Assembly (NCBI GenBank): GCA_958418185.1
Contig: CATZEP010000107.1
Location: 1-5,080 of the forward strand
Direction: 5' to 3'
From: an uncultured Collinsella sp.
GTDB taxonomy: Bacteria; Actinomycetota; Coriobacteriia; Coriobacteriales; Coriobacteriaceae
Length of the DNA stretch: 5,080 nucleotides
Shown here one piece after another: positions 1 through 5,080 of the stretch. Numbering within the stretch: position 1 is the first letter of the stretch; each line of letters begins with the position of its first letter. The position numbers were made by a program, and so were the translations under genes. The notes under the pieces are model-generated. The model searched no databases, was not told where the DNA came from, and was given only the letters and a program-made list of their open reading frames with translations.

Positions 1-60
1 GTAAAGCACAGCGAGGATCGTGCGCCGCTGTACGAAGTAGCCCGCTCCCTTTCAAGATAA
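1..60 (+). CDS. C-terminal end of an unidentified protein (partial)
   Basis: Frame 1 is open from the window edge and ends at TAA (58-60), encoding the tail VKHSEDRAPLYEVARSLSR. The other two plus frames do not give a better candidate: frame 2 begins with a stop, and frame 3 would run into the downstream terminator. A strong intrinsic terminator begins 10 nt after this stop, which is where the end of a real gene would be expected. Nineteen residues are too few to recognise a family. The pattern R-x-PLY-x-x-A occurs in several kinases and other proteins, so no function is assigned. The gene start and most of its body lie before the window. Confidence 0.5.
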   Translation, partial: VKHSEDRAPLYEVARSLSR

Positions 61-70
61 TCTCCACCAT

Positions 71-99
71 AAAGAGGTCCCGCTCGGGACCTCTTTTTT
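71..99 (+). terminator. Rho-independent terminator
   Basis: An 11-bp perfect stem (71-81 pairs with 86-96) with a 4-nt loop gctc (82-85) is followed by a T-run; t94-t99 is six Ts, the first three inside the stem. The stem core ggtccc/gggacc is GC-rich. It lies 10 nt after the TAA at 58-60, so it should end the upstream plus-strand gene and insulate the ABC transporter gene from it. Only a short A-run (71-73) lies on the opposite side, so it is better as a plus-strand than a minus-strand terminator. Confidence 0.9.
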
Positions 100-228
100 A
101 GGCGCCGTCCCGTTCGTTTTTTGGTGCGGTTCCCTACATTCTTCACTGGTGCCGGCAAAAAATGGGGATAGAGTAGGACAAACGCGTCGAATACGAACGG
201 CGGGTGAGAGCGGGCAGAGTGCCTGTGC

Positions 229-236
229 AGGAGAGG
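229..236 (+). promoter_or_regulatory. Ribosome binding site deciding the ABC transporter start
   Basis: The sequence aggagagg is a strong Shine-Dalgarno match and ends 9 nt before the ATG at 246. It therefore supports the ATG at 246. The longer in-frame GTG at 204 would place this site inside the coding region and lacks a comparable site of its own. Confidence 0.8.
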
Positions 237-245
237 TTGCCGTCC

Positions 246-3200
246 ATGTTGGAGCTCAAAGGTATTTGCAAAAGGTACGTTACCCAGTCGTTTACGCAGG
301 TGGCGCTCGACAGCGTAAGCCTGTCTTTTCGCGATAACGAGTTCGTGGCCATTCTGGGCCCCTCGGGCTCGGGCAAAACTACGATGCTCAACGTTATCGG
401 TGGGCTCGATCATTTCGATTCCGGCGACCTGTTAATCGACGGCATTTCGACCAAGGACTTTCGCGATCGCGATTGGGATGCTTATCGCAACAACCGCATC
501 GGCTTTGTGTTCCAGAGCTATAACCTCATTCCGCATCAGACCATCTTGGAAAACGTTGAGCTGGCGCTTACGCTCACGGGTGTGGGCCATGCCGAGCGCC
601 GCCAGCGTGCACGTGAGGCGTTGGAGAAAGTCGGCCTGGGCGAGCACGTTAACAAGCGCCCGAGCCAGCTATCGGGCGGACAGATGCAACGCGTGGCCAT
701 CGCCCGCGCCCTGATCAATGATCCCGAGATCGTGCTGGCAGACGAGCCGACCGGCGCCTTGGATTCCGCAACGTCCGTGCAGGTCATGGACTTGCTCAAG
801 GACGTTGCGCGCGACCGTCTGGTCATCATGGTCACGCACAATCCCGAGCTGGCGTACCAATACGCCACGCGCATCGTCAACCTGGCGGACGGTAAGATCA
901 CCGACGATTCCGATCCTTTCGATGTCGCTGACGCCACGCGCCGCGAGGCCAAGCCTACGCGCAAAACCTCGATGAGCTTTGTGACGGCGCTGGGGCTTTC
1001 TGCCCGAAACCTTATGACCAAAAAAGGCCGTACGGCCATGACGGCCTTTGCGGGCTCGATTGGCATTATCGGTATTGCGGCGATTCTGGCGCTGTCCAAC
1101 GGCGTAAACGGCTACATCAAAAAGGTCGAGGAGGATACGCTCTCGAGTTACCCGCTTACGATCTCCAAGCAGGACTACGACCTGTCGTCCATGATGGGTG
1201 GGCAGGGGGCTGCGGATGATGACTCGCCTGAAAACGTGGATTCGTCCGACGATAGCGCCGGCGGCAAGGCTAAGGGAACCGATAAGATTCCTGTGGTCAC
1301 GGCCGTAAAGGATATGTTTGCGAGTGTTAAGTCCAACGACATGACGAGCTTTAAGGCATGGCTCGATGCCGGTGGCGACGGCATCGATAAAGAAGTCAAC
1401 GCCATCCAGTACGGCTACGGTGTATCGCCGGTTGTCTATCGTGCGTGTAAGGGTGACGAGAAACCCGTTCGGCTTGTTCCCAACGCCATGACCGAGGCCA
1501 TGAGCGGCGGCGCGAGCTCGGCAGCAACGGTGAGCATGGAGTCCATGGGAACCTCGGTCTTTAACGAGATGATTGACGACCAGAGCTTGCTCGACAGCCA
1601 GTACGATGTCGTGGCGGGGCATTGGCCTACGTCTGCCAGCGAAGCCGTGATGGTGCTTTCGAGCCGCGGCACGGTGGGCGATTACACGCTCTACAGCATC
1701 GGTGCGCTGGATATCGATGAGCTCAACGACCTGGTTAACAGCGCCATGGCGGCCGACGGCAAGATCGAGACGCTCGAGACCGGCACCGACTTTACCTTCG
1801 ATGATGCGTTGTCCACGACGTTTAAGGTGTTGTCGCCGGCCGATGCCTATCGCAAAAACGAAGAGACCGGCATGTGGACTGACATGTCCGACGATGCCGA
1901 CTTTATGACGGCCAAGGTTGCCGACGGTATTGACGTGCGCATTGTGGGCGTGGTGCGACCTAACGAGACGGCCAACGCGAGCGCATTGACCCCGGGCATT
2001 GCCTATACGCATGCACTGACTCGCCAGCTTATGGAGCGCGCCGCCGATTCGCAGATTGTGCAGGAGCAACTCGCCCACCCCGAGACGGATGTCTTTACGG
2101 GCAAAACCTTCGACGAACTGCAAGGCGAGGCCAAGCAAGGCGTGGATCTGGGCAGCATGTTCAGTGTGGACGAGGCGGCGCTCAAGAGCGCGTTCTCGTT
2201 CGATACGTCTGCACTTTCGGGTGCGGCCGGCGGTATGGACCTGTCGGGTCTTGACTTGTCCGGGCTGGACATTGACCTTTCGGGCGTTGGCAAGGACATC
2301 GACTTCAGCGACATCATGGCAAAAGCGCCAACCCCAGATTTCTCGGGTATCTTTGACGGTCTGGAACTCACGCCCGAGCAAATGCAGCAGGTGGGAACAC
2401 TAGCCAACCAGCTGTTTGAGGGCTTTTTGCAGTCTGATCAGTTTAAGGCGCTGTCGCCCGAAGATCTTAAGGACGCGTCAAAGCTCTCTGCCGCATTCTC
2501 GACGTATCTTGAGAATGATGACACAGCTCAGCAAATCCTGGCCCAGCTCAAAGCGCTCGGCGGCGATGCCCTGGCCGAGCGTCTGCAGCAGGCGATGAGC
2601 GACTATGTGCAAAAGCAGCTGGCTCCGTATCTGCAGCAGGCTATGGATCAGGTGATGAAGGCAATCAGCGAGCAGATAGCGTCGACGGTATCATCCCAGC
2701 TCAAGGCGGGCGCGGCAGGGCTTATGGACCAGGTGGCGACGCAGATGTCTTCGAGTTTTGCTAACCTGGCGAGCGCCATGCGCGTGGATGCGAGCGCCTT
2801 TGCTCATGCCATCCACTTCAACATGGACGCCGAGGACCTGAGCTCGCTCATGATGAGCTATGCGAAGGCGTCGAAGCTCACCTACGACAACAATCTGACC
2901 ACGTTGGGCTATGCGGACGAGGCAGACCCCATCTCAGTCAAGATTTTCCCGCGTGACTTTGAGGCCAAGGAGCGCGTGCTCGATCACATCGATGCGTACA
3001 ACAAGCAGGTCAAAGCCGCTGGCCACGATGATCGGGCAATTTCGTACACAGACTACATGGGCATCATCATGGGTTCGGTGACCGACATCGTGAACACCAT
3101 CAGCTTGGTGCTCATCGCATTCGTGAGTATCAGCCTGGTGGTGAGCTCCATCATGATCGGCATCATCACCTACATCAGCGTGCTGGAGCGCAAAAAGGAG

Positions 3201-3500
3201 ATTGGCATTCTGCGCGCGATCGGCGCGTCGAAGCGTAACGTGGCAAACGTGTTCAACGCCGAGACCTTTATCGAGGGCCTCATTGCCGGCGTCTTTGCCA
3301 TTGTCGTCGTGGTGCTCGTGAGTTTCCCGGTCAATGCCTGGGCACTTGCGGTCAAACAGGTTCCCAACCTGATGAGCCTGCCCGTGCAGGATGCGCTGGT
3401 ACTCATTGCAATTTCGGTGCTGTTGACGGTCGTTGCCGGCCTGCTGCCTGCTCGCAGCGCATCCAAGAAGGACCCCGTCGAAGCCCTGCGCTCCGAATAA
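246..3500 (+). CDS. MacB/FtsX-type ABC transporter, fused ATPase-permease with very large extracellular domain
   Basis: This 1084-aa protein joins an ABC ATPase (about residues 1-225) to a MacB/FtsX-type permease. The ATPase motifs are complete: aromatic Y11, Walker A GPSGSGKT (38-45), Q-loop Q90, signature LSGGQ (142-146), Walker B IVLADE with E167, and H-loop H198. One membrane helix follows (about 263-285). Then comes an extracytoplasmic region of about 655 residues, and three helices near 946-975, 1011-1034 and 1050-1068. The permease ends in DPVEALRSE, the usual FtsX-family tail. The extracellular part contains an acidic linker (317-347), a MacB-core-like stretch around YDVVAGHWP (453-461), a D-L-S-G-L repeat (664-690) and a long helical section (about 708-850). 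From known family members, it should work as a homodimer that couples ATP hydrolysis to movement of the extracellular domain. The substrate is unknown. E. coli MacB is about 648 aa, so the insert is greatly enlarged. The ATG at 246 is chosen for its strong ribosome site and because LELKGICKRY is a normal ABC N-terminus. No adaptor or two-component genes adjoin it. Confidence 0.93.
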   Translation: MLELKGICKRYVTQSFTQVALDSVSLSFRDNEFVAILGPSGSGKTTMLNVIGGLDHFDSGDLLIDGISTKDFRDRDWDAYRNNRIGFVFQSYNLIPHQTILENVELALTLTGVGHAERRQRAREALEKVGLGEHVNKRPSQLSGGQMQRVAIARALINDPEIVLADEPTGALDSATSVQVMDLLKDVARDRLVIMVTHNPELAYQYATRIVNLADGKITDDSDPFDVADATRREAKPTRKTSMSFVTALGLSARNLMTKKGRTAMTAFAGSIGIIGIAAILALSNGVNGYIKKVEEDTLSSYPLTISKQDYDLSSMMGGQGAADDDSPENVDSSDDSAGGKAKGTDKIPVVTAVKDMFASVKSNDMTSFKAWLDAGGDGIDKEVNAIQYGYGVSPVVYRACKGDEKPVRLVPNAMTEAMSGGASSAATVSMESMGTSVFNEMIDDQSLLDSQYDVVAGHWPTSASEAVMVLSSRGTVGDYTLYSIGALDIDELNDLVNSAMAADGKIETLETGTDFTFDDALSTTFKVLSPADAYRKNEETGMWTDMSDDADFMTAKVADGIDVRIVGVVRPNETANASALTPGIAYTHALTRQLMERAADSQIVQEQLAHPETDVFTGKTFDELQGEAKQGVDLGSMFSVDEAALKSAFSFDTSALSGAAGGMDLSGLDLSGLDIDLSGVGKDIDFSDIMAKAPTPDFSGIFDGLELTPEQMQQVGTLANQLFEGFLQSDQFKALSPEDLKDASKLSAAFSTYLENDDTAQQILAQLKALGGDALAERLQQAMSDYVQKQLAPYLQQAMDQVMKAISEQIASTVSSQLKAGAAGLMDQVATQMSSSFANLASAMRVDASAFAHAIHFNMDAEDLSSLMMSYAKASKLTYDNNLTTLGYADEADPISVKIFPRDFEAKERVLDHIDAYNKQVKAAGHDDRAISYTDYMGIIMGSVTDIVNTISLVLIAFVSISLVVSSIMIGIITYISVLERKKEIGILRAIGASKRNVANVFNAETFIEGLIAGVFAIVVVVLVSFPVNAWALAVKQVPNLMSLPVQDALVLIAISVLLTVVAGLLPARSASKKDPVEALRSE

Positions 3501-3503
3501 TGT

Positions 3504-3526
3504 GACAAAGGGACAGTCCCTTTGTT
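3504..3526 (+). repeat. Short palindromic hairpin after the ABC transporter gene
   Basis: A 9-bp perfect inverted repeat (3505-3513 with 3517-3525) surrounds the 3-nt loop cag, and a G-T wobble at 3504/3526 extends it. It begins 3 nt after the TAA at 3498-3500 and ends 23 nt before the dihydrouridine synthase start. The following bases, tgtgttgat, are T-rich but not a clean T-run. It may be a weak terminator or attenuator, an mRNA 3'-end stabiliser, or a copy of a dispersed palindromic repeat. Which of these applies cannot be decided from one copy. Confidence 0.6.
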
Positions 3527-3536
3527 GTGTTGATAT

Positions 3537-3546
3537 GAGAGAAGAG
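3537..3546 (+). promoter_or_regulatory. Ribosome binding site of the dihydrouridine synthase gene
   Basis: The purine-rich run gagagaagag ends 3 nt before the ATG at 3550. It is a loose Shine-Dalgarno match, usable because the run offers several registers at 3-8 nt from the start. An in-frame TAG at 3547-3549 directly precedes the ATG, so the protein cannot start further upstream. Confidence 0.5.
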
Positions 3547-3549
3547 TAG

Positions 3550-4503
3550 ATGATCCTTTCGCTGGCCCCTATGGAGGGGATTACCGGGCATGTGTTCCGT
3601 CGCGTGCATGCGGAGTGCTTCGGTGCGCTCGATTGCTATTACACGCCGTTTTTGCCGCCGCCGCGGGTGGGAAACCGCTTTGGCGGCAAGGCGTTTAAGG
3701 AGATCGATCCTGCCAATAACCAGGGGCTCAACGTGGTGCCTCAGCTGATGTCCAAGAACGCGGACGAGTTTGTGTGGGCGGCACAGGTGCTCGCCGACAT
3801 GGGCTACCGCGAGGTCAATCTCAACCTGGGTTGCCCTTCGGGAACGGTTGTCGCCAAGGGCAAGGGCTCGGGTTTCTTGCGCAATCTCGACGAGCTCGAG
3901 GCGTTCTTAAGCGATGTGTGCGAGCGGTCGCCGTTGCCGGTGTCGGTAAAGACCAGGCTGGGGCTGGAGAATGACGACGAATACGAGCGCGTGCTCGATC
4001 TGTATTGCCGCATGCCGTTGGCAGAGCTGATCGTGCATCCGCGCGTACAGAAGGACCGCTATACGGGCTCTCCGCGCAAAGAGTTTTATGGCGAGACGCT
4101 GGAGCGTGCGCCGTTCCCCGTGGCCTATAACGGTGACATTTTTGATCTTGAGGATATGGACGCGCTGGTGGAGGCCTATCCCGGCACGCGCCATGTGATG
4201 TTGGGGCGTGGCCTGCTCGCGAACCCCGCTCTGGCTCGCATGGTCAAGGGCGGCCCTGCTGCAACGGCTGCTGAGCTGCAGCGCTTCCACGACACGCTGT
4301 TTGCGGCATATGCAGAAGAGATTGGCGGCAATGCGGTCTTCCGCATGAAGGAGTGGTGGTTCTACGCCAAGTGCGCTTTCGCTGATCCCGCTACCGTCCA
4401 CAAGATCGTACGCAAGACCAAAAAGGTCGACGAATACCGCGCTGCCGTCGAGCGCGTCTTTCGTGAACAGCCGCTTGCACCCACAGCTCGCTTCCACGGC
4501 TAA
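3550..4503 (+). CDS. dus: tRNA-dihydrouridine synthase
   Basis: This 317-aa protein is a flavin enzyme that reduces uridine to 5,6-dihydrouridine in tRNA, using FMN and NADPH, in the cytoplasm. The motifs of the family are visible in order along a TIM-barrel. These are the N-terminal LAPMEGITG (5-13), PQLMSKN (64-70), NLNLGCPSG (90-98) with the expected catalytic cysteine C95, VKTRLG (133-138), IVHPR (161-165), YNGDI (193-197) and the FMN-phosphate-binding MLGRG (217-221). The C-terminal helical part (about 240-317) carries basic residues, including KIVRKTKKV, suited to tRNA contact. The length is normal for the family, and the start fits because family members begin a few residues before the APM motif. 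The gene follows the ABC transporter by 49 nt without a clear promoter, so read-through from that gene is likely but not proven. I cannot tell which tRNA position it modifies or assign a subfamily. Confidence 0.95.
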   Translation: MILSLAPMEGITGHVFRRVHAECFGALDCYYTPFLPPPRVGNRFGGKAFKEIDPANNQGLNVVPQLMSKNADEFVWAAQVLADMGYREVNLNLGCPSGTVVAKGKGSGFLRNLDELEAFLSDVCERSPLPVSVKTRLGLENDDEYERVLDLYCRMPLAELIVHPRVQKDRYTGSPRKEFYGETLERAPFPVAYNGDIFDLEDMDALVEAYPGTRHVMLGRGLLANPALARMVKGGPAATAAELQRFHDTLFAAYAEEIGGNAVFRMKEWWFYAKCAFADPATVHKIVRKTKKVDEYRAAVERVFREQPLAPTARFHG

Positions 4504-4504
4504 C

Positions 4505-4560
4505 TAGTCATCGGGGGCGTTCTTTAACGACTGGTCATTTAAGGACGTCCCCAACGACTA
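4505..4560. repeat. Large imperfect inverted repeat downstream of dus
   Basis: Two 23-nt arms, 4505-4527 and 4538-4560, are complementary with only three mismatches and two G-T wobbles, around a 10-nt loop (4528-4537). The core ggggg-cgt of the left arm pairs with acgtcccc of the right. Partial direct repeats lie within it: ctagtcat (4504-4511) resembles ctggtcat (4531-4538), and taacgact (4525-4532) resembles caacgact (4552-4559). It starts 1 nt after the dus stop and is not followed by a T-run on either strand, so it is not a classic terminator. It looks like a REP- or BIME-like palindromic unit that could protect the dus mRNA 3' end. Confidence 0.75.
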
Positions 4561-4566
4561 TGTAGC

Positions 4567-4628
4567 AAAAAGCTGTACACCAGCATCCAAAGATGTCGAA
4601 AAATGTCGACTTTGGATGCTGGTGTACA
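4567..4628 (-). terminator. Long hairpin with T-run, probable terminator of the glutaredoxin transcript
   Basis: A perfect 19-bp inverted repeat (4574-4592 with 4610-4628) encloses a 17-nt centre. Read on the minus strand, the stem is followed after two bases (gc) by five Ts (plus-strand a4567-a4571), giving a plausible intrinsic terminator 47 nt beyond the glutaredoxin stop. On the plus strand it is followed only by tgtttggg, so termination of dus here would be weaker. The centre holds ATGTCGA twice (4593-4599 and 4603-4609). The two TCGA units can pair, extending the stem past a 3-nt bulge with a 6-nt loop. The stem is longer than most bacterial terminators need, so it may also be a repeat element. 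Confidence 0.65.
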
Positions 4629-4675
4629 TGTTTGGGTCGTATGGGTTGGGGCCCTGGACGGACAGAGCGTGCGTA

Positions 4676-4921
4676 CTAGAGCAGGTTTTCCTGCACCCAC
4701 GCGATGATGTCGCTCGATTCGTAGAGTGGTTTGCCGTCGATGAACAGGCAGGGAACCTGGCGTTTTCCGCCGACGGCGATGAGTGTCTGCTCGGCTTCGG
4801 TATCGGTCGAGATATTGCGCTCGGGAATGGTTACGCCGTTATCGGCAAGGAATCGCTTGACTTTTATGCAATACGGGCAGCCGGTCATAACGTACAGTGC
4901 GAGCTCATGATTAGTAGCCAT
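4676..4921 (-). CDS. Glutaredoxin-family thiol oxidoreductase (CPYC)
   Basis: This 81-aa protein has the complete small thioredoxin fold of a glutaredoxin. The features are the first beta strand LALYVM (7-12), the redox-active dithiol motif C15-P-Y-C18, and the cis-proline region QVPCLFIDG (55-63) with P57. The glycine- and acid-containing C-terminal stretch SSDIIAWV (69-76) follows and normally binds the thiol cofactor. Such proteins reduce protein disulfides or mixed disulfides in the cytoplasm. A third cysteine, C58, lies just after the cis-proline. The ATG at 4921 is chosen over a TTG at 4960 because GGAGA lies just upstream and the resulting N-terminus fits the family length. The gene lies 51 nt behind a probable MerR/TipAS regulator on the same strand and is probably co-transcribed with it. 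The physiological reductant is unknown. NrdH-like or mycoredoxin-like use is possible, but CPYC is the classical glutaredoxin active site. Confidence 0.9.
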   Translation of the reverse strand: MATNHELALYVMTGCPYCIKVKRFLADNGVTIPERNISTDTEAEQTLIAVGGKRQVPCLFIDGKPLYESSDIIAWVQENLL

Positions 4922-4924
4922 AGG

Positions 4925-4929
4925 TCTCC
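4925..4929 (-). promoter_or_regulatory. Ribosome binding site of the glutaredoxin gene
   Basis: On the minus strand, GGAGA (4929 down to 4925) lies 3 nt before the ATG at 4921, or 4 nt measured from GGAG. The spacing is short but workable. No comparable site precedes the alternative TTG at 4960, so it supports the 81-aa protein. Confidence 0.6.
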
Positions 4930-4972
4930 AATCGGTTGCGGTTTTGATTGAAATACCCAAAGCCGCCGCGGT

Positions 4973-5080
4973 CTATGCGCGCGTCAACGACGACTCGATG
5001 GCCTGGACTAGAAACGCCGTGGCTCCGGTGCCGCAGGGCTTGTCGTAGTAGTCAACAAAGCGCTGATCGGCAAGATAGCC
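4973..5080 (-). CDS. Probable MerR-family regulator, C-terminal end of TipAS effector domain (partial)
   Basis: The minus strand is open from the window edge to TAG at 4973-4975, giving the last 35 residues of a protein. The stretch beginning GYLADQRFVDYYDK, then G-T-G-A-T-A-F-L-x-x-A-I, matches the closing helices of the TipAS domain, whose typical pattern is YxxDxRFxxxYD, a glycine, then a-x-FLxxAI. In TipAL of Streptomyces this domain binds thiopeptide antibiotics, and it is fused to an N-terminal MerR DNA-binding domain. The MerR part would lie beyond the window, so membership of MerR is inferred. The open frame uses normal codons and stops 51 nt before the glutaredoxin ATG, with the same orientation, suggesting one operon. 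The ligand is unknown. A stand-alone TipAS protein is an alternative. Confidence 0.7.
   Translation of the reverse strand, partial: GYLADQRFVDYYDKPCGTGATAFLVQAIESSLTRA

Noticed and set aside
62..69. ctccacca resembling the 3' end of a tRNA or tmRNA
   Set aside because: No T-arm with a properly placed TTC loop and no pairing acceptor stem can be built upstream. The stretch instead lies between a CDS stop and a terminator.
121..174. Possible promoter elements ttggtg (121-126), tacatt (135-140) and tagagt (169-174)
   Set aside because: The spacing between the first two is only 8 nt, and the third has only a poor -35 partner (ctggtg at 146-151). None is convincing enough to annotate.
110..200. 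Inverted 8-mers ccgttcgt (110-117) and acgaacgg (193-200) ahead of the transporter gene
   Set aside because: They are separated by 75 nt with no other symmetry, and an 8-bp match in this much sequence is easily expected by chance, so no operator is called.
204..245. GTG at 204 as a longer start for the ABC transporter
   Set aside because: The added 14 residues match no ABC N-terminus, and the strong aggagagg site at 229-236 points to the ATG at 246.
669..2381. A 570-codon open frame on the minus strand inside the ABC transporter gene
   Set aside because: It is in codon register with the sense gene, so its stops would require TTA, CTA or TCA sense codons, which this genome avoids; it closes at a CTA Leu codon (669-671). 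Its Arg/His-rich product shows no domain, while the sense strand encodes a complete ABC protein.
3535..3549. Four-codon open frame (M-R-E-E-stop) directly abutting the dus ATG
   Set aside because: It has no ribosome site of its own, and its codons are the purine-rich ribosome site of dus, so it is most simply a coincidence.
4616..4951. A 111-codon plus-strand open frame over the glutaredoxin gene
   Set aside because: It begins inside the 4574-4628 hairpin, has no ribosome site, and is antisense to a clear glutaredoxin with CPYC and cis-proline motifs.
4922..4960. TTG at 4960 as the glutaredoxin start
   Set aside because: No ribosome site precedes it, it adds 13 residues before the usual first beta strand, and GGAGA lies just ahead of the ATG at 4921.

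Overview
The window looks like chromosomal DNA from a moderately GC-rich, monoderm actinobacterium of the Coriobacteriia, most likely Collinsella or a close relative. This is inferred from the codon preference (G/C-ending codons, few TTA/CTA/TCA), the style of the large ABC protein, which is typical of gut anaerobes, and palindromic intergenic sequences. No rRNA or other marker is present, so the assignment is provisional.

Layout. (1) Positions 1-60 hold the last 19 codons of an unidentified plus-strand gene, closed by a strong intrinsic terminator at 71-99. (2) After a leader of about 145 nt without a convincing promoter, a very large MacB/FtsX-type ABC transporter runs from 246 to 3500 (1084 aa). 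It fuses an N-terminal ATPase to a four-helix permease carrying an extracytoplasmic insert of about 650 residues. (3) A 49-nt gap with a small palindromic hairpin leads into a tRNA-dihydrouridine synthase gene (3550-4503), probably read at least partly with the transporter gene. (4) Positions 4504-4675 are non-coding and hold two large adjacent inverted repeats, at 4505-4560 and 4574-4628, where the plus-strand genes meet a convergent minus-strand pair. (5) On the minus strand lies a small CPYC glutaredoxin (4676-4921), preceded 51 nt upstream by the C-terminal end of a probable MerR-family regulator with a TipAS effector domain (4973-5080, running off the window). These two probably form one transcription unit that ends at the 4574-4628 hairpin.

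How the parts relate. The transporter is probably a two-copy mechanotransmission or efflux-type ABC protein acting at the cell envelope. Its substrate cannot be read from the sequence, and no HlyD/MacA-like adaptor is seen beside it. The dihydrouridine synthase is a housekeeping tRNA-modification enzyme with no evident functional link to it. The glutaredoxin and TipAS-type regulator pair suggests a thiol/redox gene next to a ligand-sensing regulator.

No CRISPR array, transposase, tRNA/rRNA gene or phage gene is visible. The most unusual material is the expanded, internally repetitive extracellular domain of the ABC protein and the paired palindromes between the convergent genes. I do not see evidence for a completely new multi-gene system in this window.
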